Shown: in pieces, positions 27,440-37,439 of the stretch
Layout of the letters: each line of letters begins with the position of its first letter
Position numbering within the stretch: the stretch's first letter is position 1
Assembly (NCBI RefSeq): GCF_012927275.1
Contig: NZ_JABBGG010000007.1
Span: 124,001-188,000 of the forward strand
From: Massilia polaris
GTDB lineage: Bacteria > Pseudomonadota > Gammaproteobacteria > Burkholderiales > Burkholderiaceae_D
Reading direction: 5' to 3'
DNA length: 64,000 nt
Notes under the pieces: generated by a model
What the model was told of the DNA's origin: nothing
The model's database searches: none
What the model saw: only the letters and a program-made list of their open reading frames with translations
Made by a program: the position numbers and the translations under genes

Positions 27440-28150
27440 TTAAACTCTAAGCATGCCTTCAACGCACGTCACTGAATACCCACCAACCTCAATTGCGTCC
27501 CCGATCGCCAGTCCGATCTGCCCATCCCGTCCCACCGCAGCCCCCTGCGAGGCCTGGAACGCCCCACCAAAGCGTCCCACTTGACCGGTATGCCGGATAA
27601 ACGCCCCCACGCTCCCCGAGCCGCTGCCGCAAACGGGATCTTCATTAATCCCATGCGCCGGCGCGAACGCCCGGATCTCGATACGCGCCGCGCGCCCATC
27701 CACGTGCGGCCCAAAAATCACCACTCCCGTGTGCCGTCCCTCTTTGTCCTGCTCCTTCATGCGCACAAAGTCCGGCCGCGCATCCAGCACCGCTTGCGCG
27801 CTGTCGAGCTGCGCGATCACCCAGCGTGCGCCCACATCGACCAGGCACGCAGTGCGATTGCGATCCACGCGCACACCAAGCAGCGCCTCCAGCTCATCAA
27901 CCTGCGCCGCGTCCAGCGGCGTGATGCCCGGCTCCGGCAGACTGAAGGAAATCGACTGCGCCCCATCCGCTCCGGCTTCCACCTTCAGGCGTATCAGCCC
28001 CACGCGGCACTGCTGCACCAGCACGCCATCCTTTGCCTTCACCAGGCCCGCTTCCAGCAGCGCGTGCGCGGTGCCGATGGTCGGATGTCCGGCGAAAGGC
28101 AACTCAGCGTGCGGTGTAAAAATGCGCACGTGGTCCTGCCATGCACCCAA
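27440..28150 (-). CDS. PhzF-family isomerase-like protein, 5'-truncated
   Basis: A PhzF/YddE-family protein (phenazine-biosynthesis-like epimerase fold) of 236 residues. The recognisable part starts DHVRIFTPHAELPFAGHPTIGTAHALLEAG and continues to HGINEDPVCGSGSGSVGAF, both family signatures. Relatives have about 60 more N-terminal residues containing the first strands and the catalytic Glu; these are absent. The first codons here (MGAW) lie inside the 5' end of the oppositely oriented amidohydrolase gene, so the 5' part of phzF has been lost at about 28135. The gene is probably inactive. Confidence 0.75.
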   Translation of the reverse strand: MGAWQDHVRIFTPHAELPFAGHPTIGTAHALLEAGLVKAKDGVLVQQCRVGLIRLKVEAGADGAQSISFSLPEPGITPLDAAQVDELEALLGVRVDRNRTACLVDVGARWVIAQLDSAQAVLDARPDFVRMKEQDKEGRHTGVVIFGPHVDGRAARIEIRAFAPAHGINEDPVCGSGSGSVGAFIRHTGQVGRFGGAFQASQGAAVGRDGQIGLAIGDAIEVGGYSVTCVEGMLRV

Positions 28151-29580
28151 TGAAAAAACTCGCCGCGGCCCTGTTGGCCACTGGCCTCTTCAGCGCCGTC
28201 CACGCCGCCGACAAAATCGCCGTCGACCTCGCGCTCACACAAGCCACCATCATCGACGTCGCCGCCGGCACCCGCGCCAAGGGCCAGTCGGTGCTCCTGA
28301 AAGGGGACACCATCGTCGCCGTGATCAAGGACGCCGAACTGAAAAACTACGCGCCGAAGAAGATTATCAAACTGCCCGGAAAATACCTGATGCCCGGCCT
28401 GTGGGACACCCACGTCCATTTCGGCGGCGGCGAGGCGCTGATCGAAGAGAACAAGCAGCTGCTGCCGCTCTACCTCGCGCACGGCATCACCGCGGTGCGC
28501 GACTGCGCAGGCGACCTGTCCGACACGGTGCTCTCTTGGCGCCAGCAGATCGCGGCAGGGAAAATGGCCGGCCCGACCATCTTCGCCTCCGGCCAGAAGC
28601 TCGAAGGCATCAAACCGCTGTGGAAGGGCACGATTGAGGTCGGCACGCCGGCGGACGTGAGCCGCGCGCTCGACCAGCTGCAGTCGCAGAAGGTGGACTT
28701 CGTGAAGATCACCGAAAACACCATGACGCCCGAGATTTATCTCGAAGCGCTGCGGCAGGCGAAGGCGCGCGGCATGCGCACCTCGGGCCACCTGCCGGGG
28801 CAGATGCCGCTCGCGCGCGCCTTCGACGCGGGCCTCGGCACGGTGGAGCACCTGAGCTACCTGCTGCGCGCCACCACGCCGCGCGAAGCCGAACTGGCGC
28901 AGCAGGTCGCCGCCGGCAAGCTCAGCGGCCGCGAAGTCAACCGCCTGAGCATCGAGAGCTACGACGAAGCCACTGCCCGTGCGGCCTTCCGCCACATGGC
29001 CGCGCGCGGCACGGCGGTGGTGCCGACGCTGTCGGTATCGCGCATCACGGCCTACCTCGACCAGGAAGACCATAGCCACGACAGCTACCCGCAATACATC
29101 GGCAAAGGCCTGCGCGAGACCTATGAATGGCGCGTCAAGCGCGCCGCCCAGGACAGCCCGGACGCGATCGCGCTGCGCCACGCGGTCTATGAAAAATCCG
29201 CCGCGCTGCTGCCGATGCTGGCGCAGGAAGGCGTCAGCATCATCGCCGGCACCGATGCGGGATTCCTCAATTCGTTCGACTATCCGGGGCAGGCGCTGCA
29301 CGACGAGATCGCGCTGTATGTCAAACATGGCCTGACTGCGCAGCAGGCGCTGCAAAGCGCGGTGGTCAACGGACCGCGATTCCTCGGCAAGCTGGATCGC
29401 TACGGCAGCGTCGCACCCGGCAAGGCCGCCGACCTGCTGGTGCTCGATGCCGACCCGCTGACCGATATCGGCGTCACGCGGAAGATCCGGATGGTCGTCA
29501 GCCGGGGCGAAGTCCACGACCGCCAACGGCTGGACACCATGCTGGCTGACGTAAAACGCTGGGTCGCCAGCCAGCGCTAA
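28141..29580 (+). CDS. Exported amidohydrolase-family protein
   Basis: A 479-residue metal-dependent hydrolase with a signal peptide (MKKLAAALLATGLFSAVHA from ATG 28150). The amidohydrolase metal motif DTHVHFGG, HLPGQMPLARAFDAGLGTVEHLSYLL, IAGTDAG, and a C-terminal beta-sandwich strand (GSVAPGKAADLLVLDADPL) are present. Prolidase-, imidazolonepropionase- or lactonase-like activities are possible; the substrate is unknown. No Shine-Dalgarno sequence is visible before either ATG (28141 or 28150), and the 5' flank is the truncated phzF, so its own promoter may have been removed by the same event. Confidence 0.85.
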   Translation: MHPMKKLAAALLATGLFSAVHAADKIAVDLALTQATIIDVAAGTRAKGQSVLLKGDTIVAVIKDAELKNYAPKKIIKLPGKYLMPGLWDTHVHFGGGEALIEENKQLLPLYLAHGITAVRDCAGDLSDTVLSWRQQIAAGKMAGPTIFASGQKLEGIKPLWKGTIEVGTPADVSRALDQLQSQKVDFVKITENTMTPEIYLEALRQAKARGMRTSGHLPGQMPLARAFDAGLGTVEHLSYLLRATTPREAELAQQVAAGKLSGREVNRLSIESYDEATARAAFRHMAARGTAVVPTLSVSRITAYLDQEDHSHDSYPQYIGKGLRETYEWRVKRAAQDSPDAIALRHAVYEKSAALLPMLAQEGVSIIAGTDAGFLNSFDYPGQALHDEIALYVKHGLTAQQALQSAVVNGPRFLGKLDRYGSVAPGKAADLLVLDADPLTDIGVTRKIRMVVSRGEVHDRQRLDTMLADVKRWVASQR

Positions 29581-29711
29581 GCGCGGGCGTGCCGGATTCG
29601 CAACACTTCGGGAAGGTGGTGCAATTTTGTATTTACCTGGTGCTAACGCGGCGCTAGGATAATTGGCTTCCATCCGTCGTTTGTGTTGTCCCTTCGCCCG
29701 AGGTGAACACC

Positions 29712-30581
29712 ATGCGCAATTCGTCGAGCTATCTGGCCGCGTCAGCCATCCTGATGTCGTGTGTCGTCAACATCGCAGCAGCGGCGCCGCCGTCCGCCGC
29801 GACGCTGGAACGGGGCAGGTACCTGATGAACGGCGTAGTCGCCTGCGCCAACTGCCACATGGCCCGTGGGCCCAAGGGGGAGTACCTGATGGACAAGGGC
29901 CTGTCCGGCGGCATGCCGTTCGACGACAGGATGTTCAAAGCCTATGCGCCCAATATCACCCAGGACGGCGAAACCGGCATCGGCAGACTGACCGATGCCC
30001 AACTGGCCAAGGCCATCCGCGAAGGCATCCGCCCGGACGGAAGCGTCATCGGCCCCCCGATGCCCATCGAGTTCTACCGGCACATTTCCGACGACGACCT
30101 GGCCGCCATCATCGCGGTGTTGAAGGTGGAACCGGCTGTGCGCAGCGCGGTCCCGAAAAGCCGGTTCAACTTCGCGCTGCCTCCGGCCTACGGCCCGCCC
30201 GTCATGAGCGTCAAGGCGCCATCGCGTGCCGACAAGGTCAAATATGGTGAGTATCTGGTGGCCATTGGCCACTGCATGGAGTGCCATACGCAGCGCGACC
30301 AGAAGGGGATGCTTTTGATGTCCAGCCTTGGCTCGGGCGGGCGCGTATTCCCCGGCCCGTGGGGCGAGAGCGTGTCGCGCAACCTGACGACGCATGAGAG
30401 CGGCCTGAAAGGCTGGAGCGATGCGCAGATTTCCAAGGCGGTGCGCGCCGGCGTCAACCGCGATGGCGCGCCGTACAAGCCGCCGATGGCCTTCCAGCAT
30501 TACCAGAATATCGACGACGCCGACATGGCGGCCATCACCGCCTACCTGCGTACGCTGCCGCCCCGGCCGTTCGGCAAGTAG
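29712..30581 (+). CDS. Dihaem cytochrome c family protein
   Basis: A periplasmic c-type cytochrome of 289 residues with a signal peptide. Two haem-binding motifs are present: CANCH (C45-H49) and CMECH (C188-H192), each with a downstream Met or His ligand region (PPMPIEFYRH and YKPPMAFQHY). The two domains look like a duplicated class I cytochrome c, as in subunits of alcohol- or gluconate-type dehydrogenases. GAGGTGAACACC supports ATG 29712 over GTG 29703. No dehydrogenase gene is adjacent, so the electron donor is unknown. It converges on the cystathionine operon. Confidence 0.9.
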   Translation: MRNSSSYLAASAILMSCVVNIAAAAPPSAATLERGRYLMNGVVACANCHMARGPKGEYLMDKGLSGGMPFDDRMFKAYAPNITQDGETGIGRLTDAQLAKAIREGIRPDGSVIGPPMPIEFYRHISDDDLAAIIAVLKVEPAVRSAVPKSRFNFALPPAYGPPVMSVKAPSRADKVKYGEYLVAIGHCMECHTQRDQKGMLLMSSLGSGGRVFPGPWGESVSRNLTTHESGLKGWSDAQISKAVRAGVNRDGAPYKPPMAFQHYQNIDDADMAAITAYLRTLPPRPFGK

Positions 30582-30601
30582 GCGAGGGCGGCAGGTGCGG
30601 C

Positions 30602-31777
30602 CTAGATCGCGGCGAGCGCGGCGCGCAGGTCGTCGCGCTGGTCCTCCAGGTCCTCGATGCCGACCGACAGGCGGATAAGTCCGTCGCCGATCCCCAGTGC
30701 GGCGCGCTGTGCCGGCGGTATGGTCGCATGCGTCATCAGGGCCGGATGCTCGATCAGGCTTTCGACGCCACCCAGGCTTTCGGCCAGTGTGAACACCTCG
30801 CAGCGTTCGAGGAAGCGGCGCGCCCCGGCCAGGTCGGTGTCGAGGTCGATCGAGATGATGCCGCCGAAACCGTTCATCTGGCGCCGCGCCAGCGCATGCT
30901 GCGGATGCGACTCCAGTCCCGGGTAAAACGCCTTGCGCACCTTAGGCTCGCGTTCCAGCCACTGCGCCAGCGCCAGCGCATTGCTGCAATGCCGCTCGAT
31001 CCGCAGCGCCAGCGTCTTGATCCCGCGTAGCACCATGAAGCTGTCGAACGGCCCCTGGATCGCCCCCACGGAATTCTGCAGGAAACCCAGTTGCTCCGCC
31101 AATTCGCGCTGATGCAGCTCGCTGCCCACCACGGCAACGCCACCGATGATGTCCGAGTGCCCGTTCATGAATTTGGTCGTCGAGTGCAGCACGATGTCGA
31201 AACCGAATTCCAGCGGACGCTGCACGATCGGGCTGGCGAAGGTGTTGTCGCACACCGAGATGATGCCGTGCTCGCGGCAGATGTTCGCGATCGCCTCGAG
31301 ATCGGCCAGCTTGAGCATCGGGTTGGTCGGCGTCTCGACCCACACCATCCGCGTTCCGGGCTTGATCGCCGCCAGCAGGGCGTCGGTCGAGGTCAGGTCG
31401 ACATAGCTGAAGTCATGCCCTGCGCTGCGCCGCCGCACGCGCTCGAACAGGCGGTAGGTGCCGCCATACATATCGTCGCCCGCGATGATGTGCGATCCGC
31501 TGTCGGCCAGTTCCAGCACGGTCGAAATCGCGGCCATGCCCGATGCAAACGCAAACGCCTGCGAGCCGCTTTCAATATCGGCCACGCAGCGCTCCAGCGC
31601 CCAGCGGGTCGGGTTGTGCGAGCGGCCGTAGTCGAGCCCCTTGTGGACGCCGGGACTTTGCTGCACGAAGGTCGACGTAGCGTAAATCGGCGGCATCACC
31701 GCACCGGTGCTCGGGTCGGGCGACTGGCCGCCGTGGATGACGCGGGTGGCAATGTGCTTCTTGTTCGATTCGTTCAC
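30602..31777 (-). CDS. Cystathionine gamma-lyase/gamma-synthase-family PLP enzyme
   Basis: A trans-sulfuration PLP enzyme of 391 residues. It shows [52 protein letters not shown] and the PLP lysine in [12 protein letters not shown]. Members may act as cystathionine gamma-lyase, beta-lyase or gamma-synthase. The adjacent cystathionine beta-synthase, whose stop overlaps this start (31774-31777), makes gamma-lyase (homocysteine to cysteine, reverse trans-sulfuration) most likely. Sequence alone does not prove the direction. Confidence 0.85.
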   Translation of the reverse strand: MNESNKKHIATRVIHGGQSPDPSTGAVMPPIYATSTFVQQSPGVHKGLDYGRSHNPTRWALERCVADIESGSQAFAFASGMAAISTVLELADSGSHIIAGDDMYGGTYRLFERVRRRSAGHDFSYVDLTSTDALLAAIKPGTRMVWVETPTNPMLKLADLEAIANICREHGIISVCDNTFASPIVQRPLEFGFDIVLHSTTKFMNGHSDIIGGVAVVGSELHQRELAEQLGFLQNSVGAIQGPFDSFMVLRGIKTLALRIERHCSNALALAQWLEREPKVRKAFYPGLESHPQHALARRQMNGFGGIISIDLDTDLAGARRFLERCEVFTLAESLGGVESLIEHPALMTHATIPPAQRAALGIGDGLIRLSVGIEDLEDQRDDLRAALAAI

Positions 31778-33150
31778 GATAGCGTCCTGCGAAGGTGGTT
31801 GAGTAGGTCGAAGCGGGTGATCAGCCCGAAAAAGTGGCCGTCGTCGGTAATCACGGCGGTCAGGCCCAGGTCGATTATCTCCCGAAGCTGCTGCATGCTG
31901 GCGCCCGCACGGAGCGTGCGCAATTGCGCCGTCATGGTGCTGCTCACCAGGTCGGAGAATTTGCCGCCTGCCGTGGTCACATGCAGCAGCAGGTCGGATT
32001 CGTCGATCAGGCCAACCAGCTTGCCGTTGTCGATCACCGGAAGCTGCGCCAGGTCGGCGCTGCGCATGCGGTTGAACGCGGTGAGCAGGTTGTCCGACGG
32101 CGCCACCGTCACCACTTCGCCTTCATCGTAGCGGCGGCCGATCAGGTCGCGCAGGTCGCCGAGGAGAGGGCGCTTGAGCAGGCCCTGGTCGACCATCCAG
32201 CCGTCGCTGTACACCTTGGTCAGGTAGCGGGTGCCGGTGTCGCACACGAAACTGGCCACGCGCTTGGGCGTGGTCTGCGCGCGGCAGTAGCGCAGCGCCG
32301 CGGCCAGCAGGGTGCCGGTCGACGATCCGCCCAGGATGCCTTCTTCGCGCAGCAGCAGGCGCGCGCTGTGGAAGCTTTCCTCATCGCTGATCGTGTAGGC
32401 GCGGCGCACGCGCGACAGGTCGGCGATGCCGGGGATGAAGTCCTCGCCGATGCCCTCGACCGCCCACGATCCCGACACGTCCGACAGCTTGCCGGTTTCG
32501 ACGTACTCCGCCAGGATCGAGCCCTTCGGGTCGGCCAGCACGAACTCCAGCTCCGGCTGCACCGCGCTGAAGTAGCGCGACAGGCCGGTGAGGGTGCCGC
32601 CGGAGCCGACGCCGACGACAATCGCGTCGAGCCGTTCACCGCTCTGCCGCCACAGTTCCGGCCCGGTGGTGGATTCGTGGGCATAGGGGTTGGCCTGGTT
32701 GTTGAACTGGTCGGCGAACCACGCGCCGGGAATCTCGCGCGCCAGCCGCGCGGCGTAGTCCTGGTAGTACTCGGGATGGCCCTTGCCGACGTCCGAGCGG
32801 GTCAGGTGGATCTCGGCGCCGAGTGCCTTCAGGTGCAGCACCTTTTCGATGGCCATCTTGTCGGGGACGACCAGCACCACGCGGTAGCCCTTGATGCGCG
32901 CGACCAGCGCGAGGCCGATGCCGGTGTTGCCGGCCGTGGCTTCGACCACGACCCCGCCGGGCCGCAGGCTGCCGTTCGCCTCGGCCGCTTCGATCATGGC
33001 GCGGCCGATGCGGTCCTTGATCGAGCCACCGGGGTTTTGCGATTCAAGCTTCAGGAACAACTGGCACGGACCGGTGTCGATGCGCGTGACTTCCATCAGC
33101 GGCGTGTTACCTATTAGTGAGAACAGCGCGGGTTGCGGCGATTGCGGCAT
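31774..33150 (-). CDS. cbs: Cystathionine beta-synthase with C-terminal CBS pair
   Basis: A PLP enzyme that condenses homocysteine and serine to cystathionine. The catalytic domain has IGNTPLMEVTRI, the lysine motif NPGGSIKDRIGRAM, ATAGNTGIGLALV and GVGSGGTLTGLSRYF. The last 120 or so residues form two CBS domains (VAPSDNLLTAFNRMRSADLAQLPV and LRAGASMQQLREII), often nucleotide or SAM sensors. The ATG at 33150 is chosen for the GGAG 7 bases upstream; two upstream in-frame ATGs lack this. It is first gene of a two-gene operon. Confidence 0.92.
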   Translation of the reverse strand: MPQSPQPALFSLIGNTPLMEVTRIDTGPCQLFLKLESQNPGGSIKDRIGRAMIEAAEANGSLRPGGVVVEATAGNTGIGLALVARIKGYRVVLVVPDKMAIEKVLHLKALGAEIHLTRSDVGKGHPEYYQDYAARLAREIPGAWFADQFNNQANPYAHESTTGPELWRQSGERLDAIVVGVGSGGTLTGLSRYFSAVQPELEFVLADPKGSILAEYVETGKLSDVSGSWAVEGIGEDFIPGIADLSRVRRAYTISDEESFHSARLLLREEGILGGSSTGTLLAAALRYCRAQTTPKRVASFVCDTGTRYLTKVYSDGWMVDQGLLKRPLLGDLRDLIGRRYDEGEVVTVAPSDNLLTAFNRMRSADLAQLPVIDNGKLVGLIDESDLLLHVTTAGGKFSDLVSSTMTAQLRTLRAGASMQQLREIIDLGLTAVITDDGHFFGLITRFDLLNHLRRTLS

Positions 33151-33472
33151 TGATTTCTCCATGGCCGCGGCTCGCCTCGTGAGCGGCGCGGCGGTAAAAG
33201 GAGCCATTTCCTGGCGTCCTTAATTGTGTAATGGAATGTCTCCTGCAGGTGATCAGGAGGATTTTGCGCCGATTTTGGCGAGTGTGCATTGACGCGCGCG
33301 GAAGCGCGCGCGCCCTCCCGGGTGCGGGATTTATGCGGGACAACAGGACGGAACGACGGCGGGGTACGAGTAGTTCAATTTTATTCCTGGTTGGGTGGCG
33401 ATGACACGGACGTGAGTCTAGTGACTGCCGGAAGCAAATCCAACCAAGAAATTCTGCAATGCTTATCTGCGC
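33151..33472. other. Intergenic region between cbs and prpR with GC hairpin
   Basis: About 320 bases with no gene that I can support. It contains an alternating-CG palindrome, CGCGCGCG-GAAG-CGCGCGCG (33293-33312), and a CTCCTG/CAGGAG hairpin near 33241-33260. These would lie in the leader or promoter region of cbs (minus strand). No known riboswitch was recognised. The A/T-rich 33372-33390 portion is the most promoter-like part. Confidence 0.4.
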
Positions 33473-35089
33473 TTACGCGGTCTTGCGCAGCTTGCGCCAC
33501 AAGGTGGTGCGGCTAATGCCGAGGTACTGCGCGGCATCGTCGCGCCGGCCGCCGAAACGGGCCAGCACGTCTTCCACCGTTTCGCCATCCGGCGCCGCGA
33601 TAACCGGTGCGGCTGGTGCGGGATCGAGCGCCTGCCGCGCGAGTTCGGGCGCGACGGACAGCATGAACGCCGGCGTCAGCGCCTGCAGCGGCTCGTTGGC
33701 GAGGAACAGGGCCAGCCGCTCCGCGAGGTTGCGCAGCTCGCGCACATTGCCTGGCCAGTCGTAGCGTTCGAGCAGCGGCGCGCAGGCGGCGATTTCCGCA
33801 TGCAGGTTCGGATGCGGCCGCGCGCCCAATGCCGCCAGTGCGTTCTTCAGCGACCACTCGGCCAGCACACGGATGTCGGCAGGGCGTTCGCGCAGCGGCG
33901 GCAGCGCCATGCGCAGCACGGCAAGGCGGTAGAACAGGTCGGCGCGGAAGCGTCCCTCGCGCACGCGCGCTTCGAGATTGCAGTGGGTCGCGCTGATCAC
34001 GCGCACATTCACCGCGACAGGCCGCGTGCCGCCCACGCGCACCACTTCGCGTTCCTCCAGCACGCGCAGCAGGCGCGTTTGCAGGGCCAAAGGCATTTCG
34101 CCGATCTCGTCGAGGAAGAGGGTGCCTCGGTGCGCGGCTTCGAACAAGCCGGCGTGGCCGCCGCGGCGGGCGCCGGTGAATGCGCCTTCTTCGTGGCCGA
34201 ATAATTCGGATTCCAGCAGCGACTCCGCAATCGCGCCGCAATTCACGGCGACGAAAGGCCGGTTGGCGCCGAGGCTGCGCGGCCCTTCGCGATGGATCGC
34301 CTGCGCCACCAGCTCCTTGCCGGTGCCGGTCTCTCCCTGGATCAGCACGGTCGCCGGCGACCGCGCGTACAGCACAACCGACTGGCGCAGCTTCTCCATC
34401 GCAGCCGACTCGCCACGCAGGTCGTTGAGGCCGTGCTTGGCGCGCAGCGTGTCGGCAACCACGGCGCGCGGGCCACGGTTCGATTCGAGGTGGGTCAGGC
34501 GCGCCATCTCGAGCGCGTCGTCGAAGGCCTGGCGGATCGACGCGGCCGAGTAGACGAACACGCCGGTCAGGCCGGCTTCCTCGGCCAGGTCGGTAATCAG
34601 GCCTGCGCCGACGATGACCTTGATGCCCGCGGCCTTCAGGTCGTTGATCTGGGCGCGCGCATCTTCTTCAGTGACGTAGGTGCGCTGAGCGATCGGTACG
34701 CCGAAGGTCGCGCCGAATTCGGCCAGCTCCGGCAGCTGTTCCTGGTAGGTGATCACGCCGATACGGTCCGACACGCGCCGCGCCCGCGCCAGCGCCTGCA
34801 TCACGTCGAAGCCGCTGGCCTTGGCGATCACCACCGGAACCGATACGCGCCCCTTCAGGTAGGCCGCGTTGGAACCGGCCGCGATCACGACGTCGCAGCG
34901 GTCAAGCGCCATGCGCTCGCGGATATGGCGCGCGGCGTCGTCGAAGCCGAGGTTGATCGGCTCGATCGAGGCGAGGTGATCGTATTCCAGCGTGATGTCG
35001 CGGAACAGGTCGGACAGGCGCGACACCGATACCGTCCAGATGACCGGCTTGTCGTTTGCTTCGGCGGGAATGCGGGGTTGATAGCTCAT
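33473..35089 (-). CDS. prpR: Propionate catabolism regulator PrpR (sigma-54 activator)
   Basis: A sigma-54-dependent enhancer-binding protein, 538 residues. It has an N-terminal PrpR_N ligand domain (2-methylcitrate sensing in relatives), AAA+ Walker A GETGTGKE (252-259), the sigma-54-contact loop GAFTGA (302-307) intact, [10 protein letters not shown] (Walker B), and a Fis-type helix-turn-helix at the end ([13 protein letters not shown]). It is divergent from prpB. A perfect sigma-54 promoter and a palindrome lie between them, so it should activate prpB-prpC-acnD-prpF in response to propionate-derived intermediates. Confidence 0.95.
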   Translation of the reverse strand: MSYQPRIPAEANDKPVIWTVSVSRLSDLFRDITLEYDHLASIEPINLGFDDAARHIRERMALDRCDVVIAAGSNAAYLKGRVSVPVVIAKASGFDVMQALARARRVSDRIGVITYQEQLPELAEFGATFGVPIAQRTYVTEEDARAQINDLKAAGIKVIVGAGLITDLAEEAGLTGVFVYSAASIRQAFDDALEMARLTHLESNRGPRAVVADTLRAKHGLNDLRGESAAMEKLRQSVVLYARSPATVLIQGETGTGKELVAQAIHREGPRSLGANRPFVAVNCGAIAESLLESELFGHEEGAFTGARRGGHAGLFEAAHRGTLFLDEIGEMPLALQTRLLRVLEEREVVRVGGTRPVAVNVRVISATHCNLEARVREGRFRADLFYRLAVLRMALPPLRERPADIRVLAEWSLKNALAALGARPHPNLHAEIAACAPLLERYDWPGNVRELRNLAERLALFLANEPLQALTPAFMLSVAPELARQALDPAPAAPVIAAPDGETVEDVLARFGGRRDDAAQYLGISRTTLWRKLRKTA

Positions 35090-35119
35090 GTTTCAATTCT
35101 ACCTCATTCGTTTCGCCAT

Positions 35120-35133
35120 GTTTCATATGAAAC
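35120..35133. promoter_or_regulatory. Palindrome between prpR and prpB, candidate PrpR operator
   Basis: GTTTCATATGAAAC is a perfect 14-base palindrome about 30 bases upstream of the prpR start and 122 bases upstream of the sigma-54 -12 box start. Related half-sites TTTCG (35111) and GAAAC (35141) flank it. Position fits an enhancer site that also controls prpR. Binding is inferred. Confidence 0.55.
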
Positions 35134-35254
35134 GCTAGTTGAAACATTTGGGTGGTATTGCCATGCGAATAATATTTGCATGATTTTCTTGCAAGGCATT
35201 GAATATTCGACGTTTTCCTCAAGAATTCAAACAGGTGACGGTGCCGGTTGCCGG

Positions 35255-35270
35255 TGGCACGCACCTTGCA
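35255..35270 (+). promoter_or_regulatory. Sigma-54 (-24/-12) promoter of prpB
   Basis: TGGCACGCACCTTGCA matches the sigma-54 consensus TGGCACG-N4-TTGCA at every position, with GG and GC 10 bases apart. The predicted start at about 35282 lies 37 bases before the prpB ATG. Together with the adjacent gene for a GAFTGA-type activator this is strong evidence of sigma-54 control. Confidence 0.9.
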
Positions 35271-35318
35271 ATAGAAGGGTATCACCGTTACCGATGCAAC
35301 ATCACAGGGGAGTACACA

Positions 35319-36203
35319 ATGAAGGAATCACCAGGCGCGCTGTTCCGCCGCGCAGTACAGGAAGAATCGCCGCTGCAGGTCGTCGGCGCCATCAACGCAA
35401 ACCACGCATTGCTGGCCAAGCGCGCCGGCTTCCGCGCGATCTACCTGTCCGGCGGCGGTGTCGCGGCCGGTTCGCTCGGCCTGCCTGACCTGGGCATCTC
35501 GAACCTCGACGACGTGCTGACCGACGTGCGCCGCATCACCGACGTGTGCGACCTGCCGCTGCTGGTCGACGTCGACACCGGCTTCGGCGCATCGGCCTTC
35601 AACGTCGCGCGCACCGTCAAATCGATGATCAAGTTCGGCGCGGCCGCGATGCACATCGAAGACCAGGTCGGCGCCAAACGCTGCGGCCACCGTCCGGGCA
35701 AGGAGATCGTCACCAAGCAGGAGATGGTCGACCGCATCAAGGCCGCGGTTGACGCGCGCACCGACGACAGCTTCGTCATCATGGCGCGCACCGACGCGCT
35801 GGCGGTAGAAGGCCTGGAGGCCGCAATCGAGCGCACCATCGCCTGCGTCGAAGCGGGCGCCGACATGGTCTTCCCTGAAGCGATCACCGACCTGGCCATG
35901 TATTCGCAGTTCGCGAAAGCGGTCAAGGTGCCGGTCCTCGCCAACATCACCGAGTTCGGCGAGACCCCGCTGTTCACCACCGAAGAACTGAAGGGCGCCG
36001 ATGTCGGCCTGGTGCTGTATCCGCTGTCCGCCTTCCGCGCCATGAACAAGGCTGCCGAAAACGTGTACGGCGCGATCCGCCGCGACGGCACCCAGAAGAA
36101 CGTGGTCGACACCATGCAGACCCGCATGGAGCTGTACGAGCGCATCAACTACCACGACTTCGAGCAGAAGCTCGACGCGCTGTTCGCAGCGCAGAAAAAA
36201 TAA
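35319..36203 (+). CDS. prpB: Methylisocitrate lyase
   Basis: Splits 2-methylisocitrate into pyruvate and succinate, the last step of the methylcitrate cycle. The 294 residues show [18 protein letters not shown], metal-binding VDVDTGFG and the catalytic loop [10 protein letters not shown] (isocitrate-lyase superfamily K(K/R)CGH). AGGGGAGTACACA precedes ATG 35319. It is first gene of the operon behind the sigma-54 promoter. Confidence 0.96.
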   Translation: MKESPGALFRRAVQEESPLQVVGAINANHALLAKRAGFRAIYLSGGGVAAGSLGLPDLGISNLDDVLTDVRRITDVCDLPLLVDVDTGFGASAFNVARTVKSMIKFGAAAMHIEDQVGAKRCGHRPGKEIVTKQEMVDRIKAAVDARTDDSFVIMARTDALAVEGLEAAIERTIACVEAGADMVFPEAITDLAMYSQFAKAVKVPVLANITEFGETPLFTTEELKGADVGLVLYPLSAFRAMNKAAENVYGAIRRDGTQKNVVDTMQTRMELYERINYHDFEQKLDALFAAQKK

Positions 36204-36231
36204 TTCGTCCATGACTACTGGAGATTCAAAC

Positions 36232-37389
36232 ATGAGTGAGCAAACCGCAGCGCCAGGCTTCAAGCCAAAGAAATCGGTAGCACTGTCCGGCGTCGCCGCC
36301 GGAAATACGGCCCTGTGCTCGGTCGGCAAAACCGGCAATGACCTGCACTACCGCGGCTACGACATCCTCGACATCGCCGACAATTCGGAATTCGAAGAAA
36401 TCGCCTACCTGCTGGTGCATGGCAAGCTGCCGAATTCGGCCGAACTGGCAGGCTACAAGGCCAAGCTGAAATCGCTGCGCGGCCTGCCGCAGGCGGTCAA
36501 GGCCGCGCTGGAAGCGCTGCCGGCGTCGAGCCATCCGATGGACGTGATGCGCACCGGCGTATCGACCTTGGGCTGCGTGCTGCCTGAGAAGGACGACCAC
36601 AACCCGCCAGGCGCGCGCGACATCGCCGACCGCCTGATGGCGTCGTTCGGCTCGATGCTGCTGTACTGGTACCACTTCAGCCACAACGGCAAGCGCATCG
36701 ACGTCGAGACCGACGACGACTCGATCGGCGGCCACTTCCTGCACATGCTGCACGGCGTGAAGCCGCCGAAGAGCTGGGAAAAGGCGATGCACACTTCGCT
36801 GATCCTGTACGCGGAACACGAGTTCAACGCCTCGACCTTCACCTCGCGCGTCATCGCCGGCACCGGTTCGGACATCCACTCGGCCATCACCGGCGCGATC
36901 GGCGCGCTGCGCGGACCGAAGCACGGCGGCGCCAACGAAGCCGCGCTCGACATCCAGAAGCGCTACGAGAACCCGGACGAAGCGGAAGCGGACATCCGCA
37001 ACCGCGTCGCCAACAAGGAAGTCGTGACCGGCTTCGGCCACCCGGTGTACACCGTCTCCGACCCGCGCAACAAGGTCATCAAGGAAGTCGCGCGTTCGCT
37101 GTCGCGCGATGCCGGTTCGTTGAAGATGTTCGACATCGCCGAACGCCTTGAGACCGTGATGTGGGAAGTGAAGAAGATGTTCCCGAACCTGGACTGGTTC
37201 TCGGCCGTGTCGTACCACATGATGGGCGTGCCGACCGCGATGTTCACGCCGTTGTTCGTCATCTCGCGCACGTCCGGCTGGGCCGCGCACGTCATCGAGC
37301 AGCGCATCGACAACAAGATCATCCGTCCGAGCGCAAACTACGTCGGCCCGGAAGACCTGCAATTCGTGCCGATTTCGGCCCGTAAGTAA
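36232..37389 (+). CDS. prpC: 2-methylcitrate synthase
   Basis: Condenses propionyl-CoA with oxaloacetate. A 385-residue citrate-synthase-family enzyme with HYRGYDI, the active-site His regions [13 protein letters not shown] and [13 protein letters not shown], and catalytic Asp in the [16 protein letters not shown] tail region. The short (type II-like) length and position next to prpB identify the methylcitrate form. GGAG ahead supports ATG 36232 over the in-frame ATG 36211. Confidence 0.95.
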   Translation: MSEQTAAPGFKPKKSVALSGVAAGNTALCSVGKTGNDLHYRGYDILDIADNSEFEEIAYLLVHGKLPNSAELAGYKAKLKSLRGLPQAVKAALEALPASSHPMDVMRTGVSTLGCVLPEKDDHNPPGARDIADRLMASFGSMLLYWYHFSHNGKRIDVETDDDSIGGHFLHMLHGVKPPKSWEKAMHTSLILYAEHEFNASTFTSRVIAGTGSDIHSAITGAIGALRGPKHGGANEAALDIQKRYENPDEAEADIRNRVANKEVVTGFGHPVYTVSDPRNKVIKEVARSLSRDAGSLKMFDIAERLETVMWEVKKMFPNLDWFSAVSYHMMGVPTAMFTPLFVISRTSGWAAHVIEQRIDNKIIRPSANYVGPEDLQFVPISARK

Positions 37390-37439
37390 TGTTTCGCCGC
37401 CGTTTCCGTACGCGGGAACGGCAGCAGAGGGATTAATCT

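Noticed and set aside
33473-35089. Riboswitch or attenuator linking prpR to cbs
   Set aside because: Sequence between them shows only hairpins without any recognised riboswitch core.
35161-35205. TTGCATGATTTTCTTGCA as the sigma-54 promoter of prpB
   Set aside because: Spacing between the conserved dinucleotides is wrong; the element at 35255-35270 matches perfectly.
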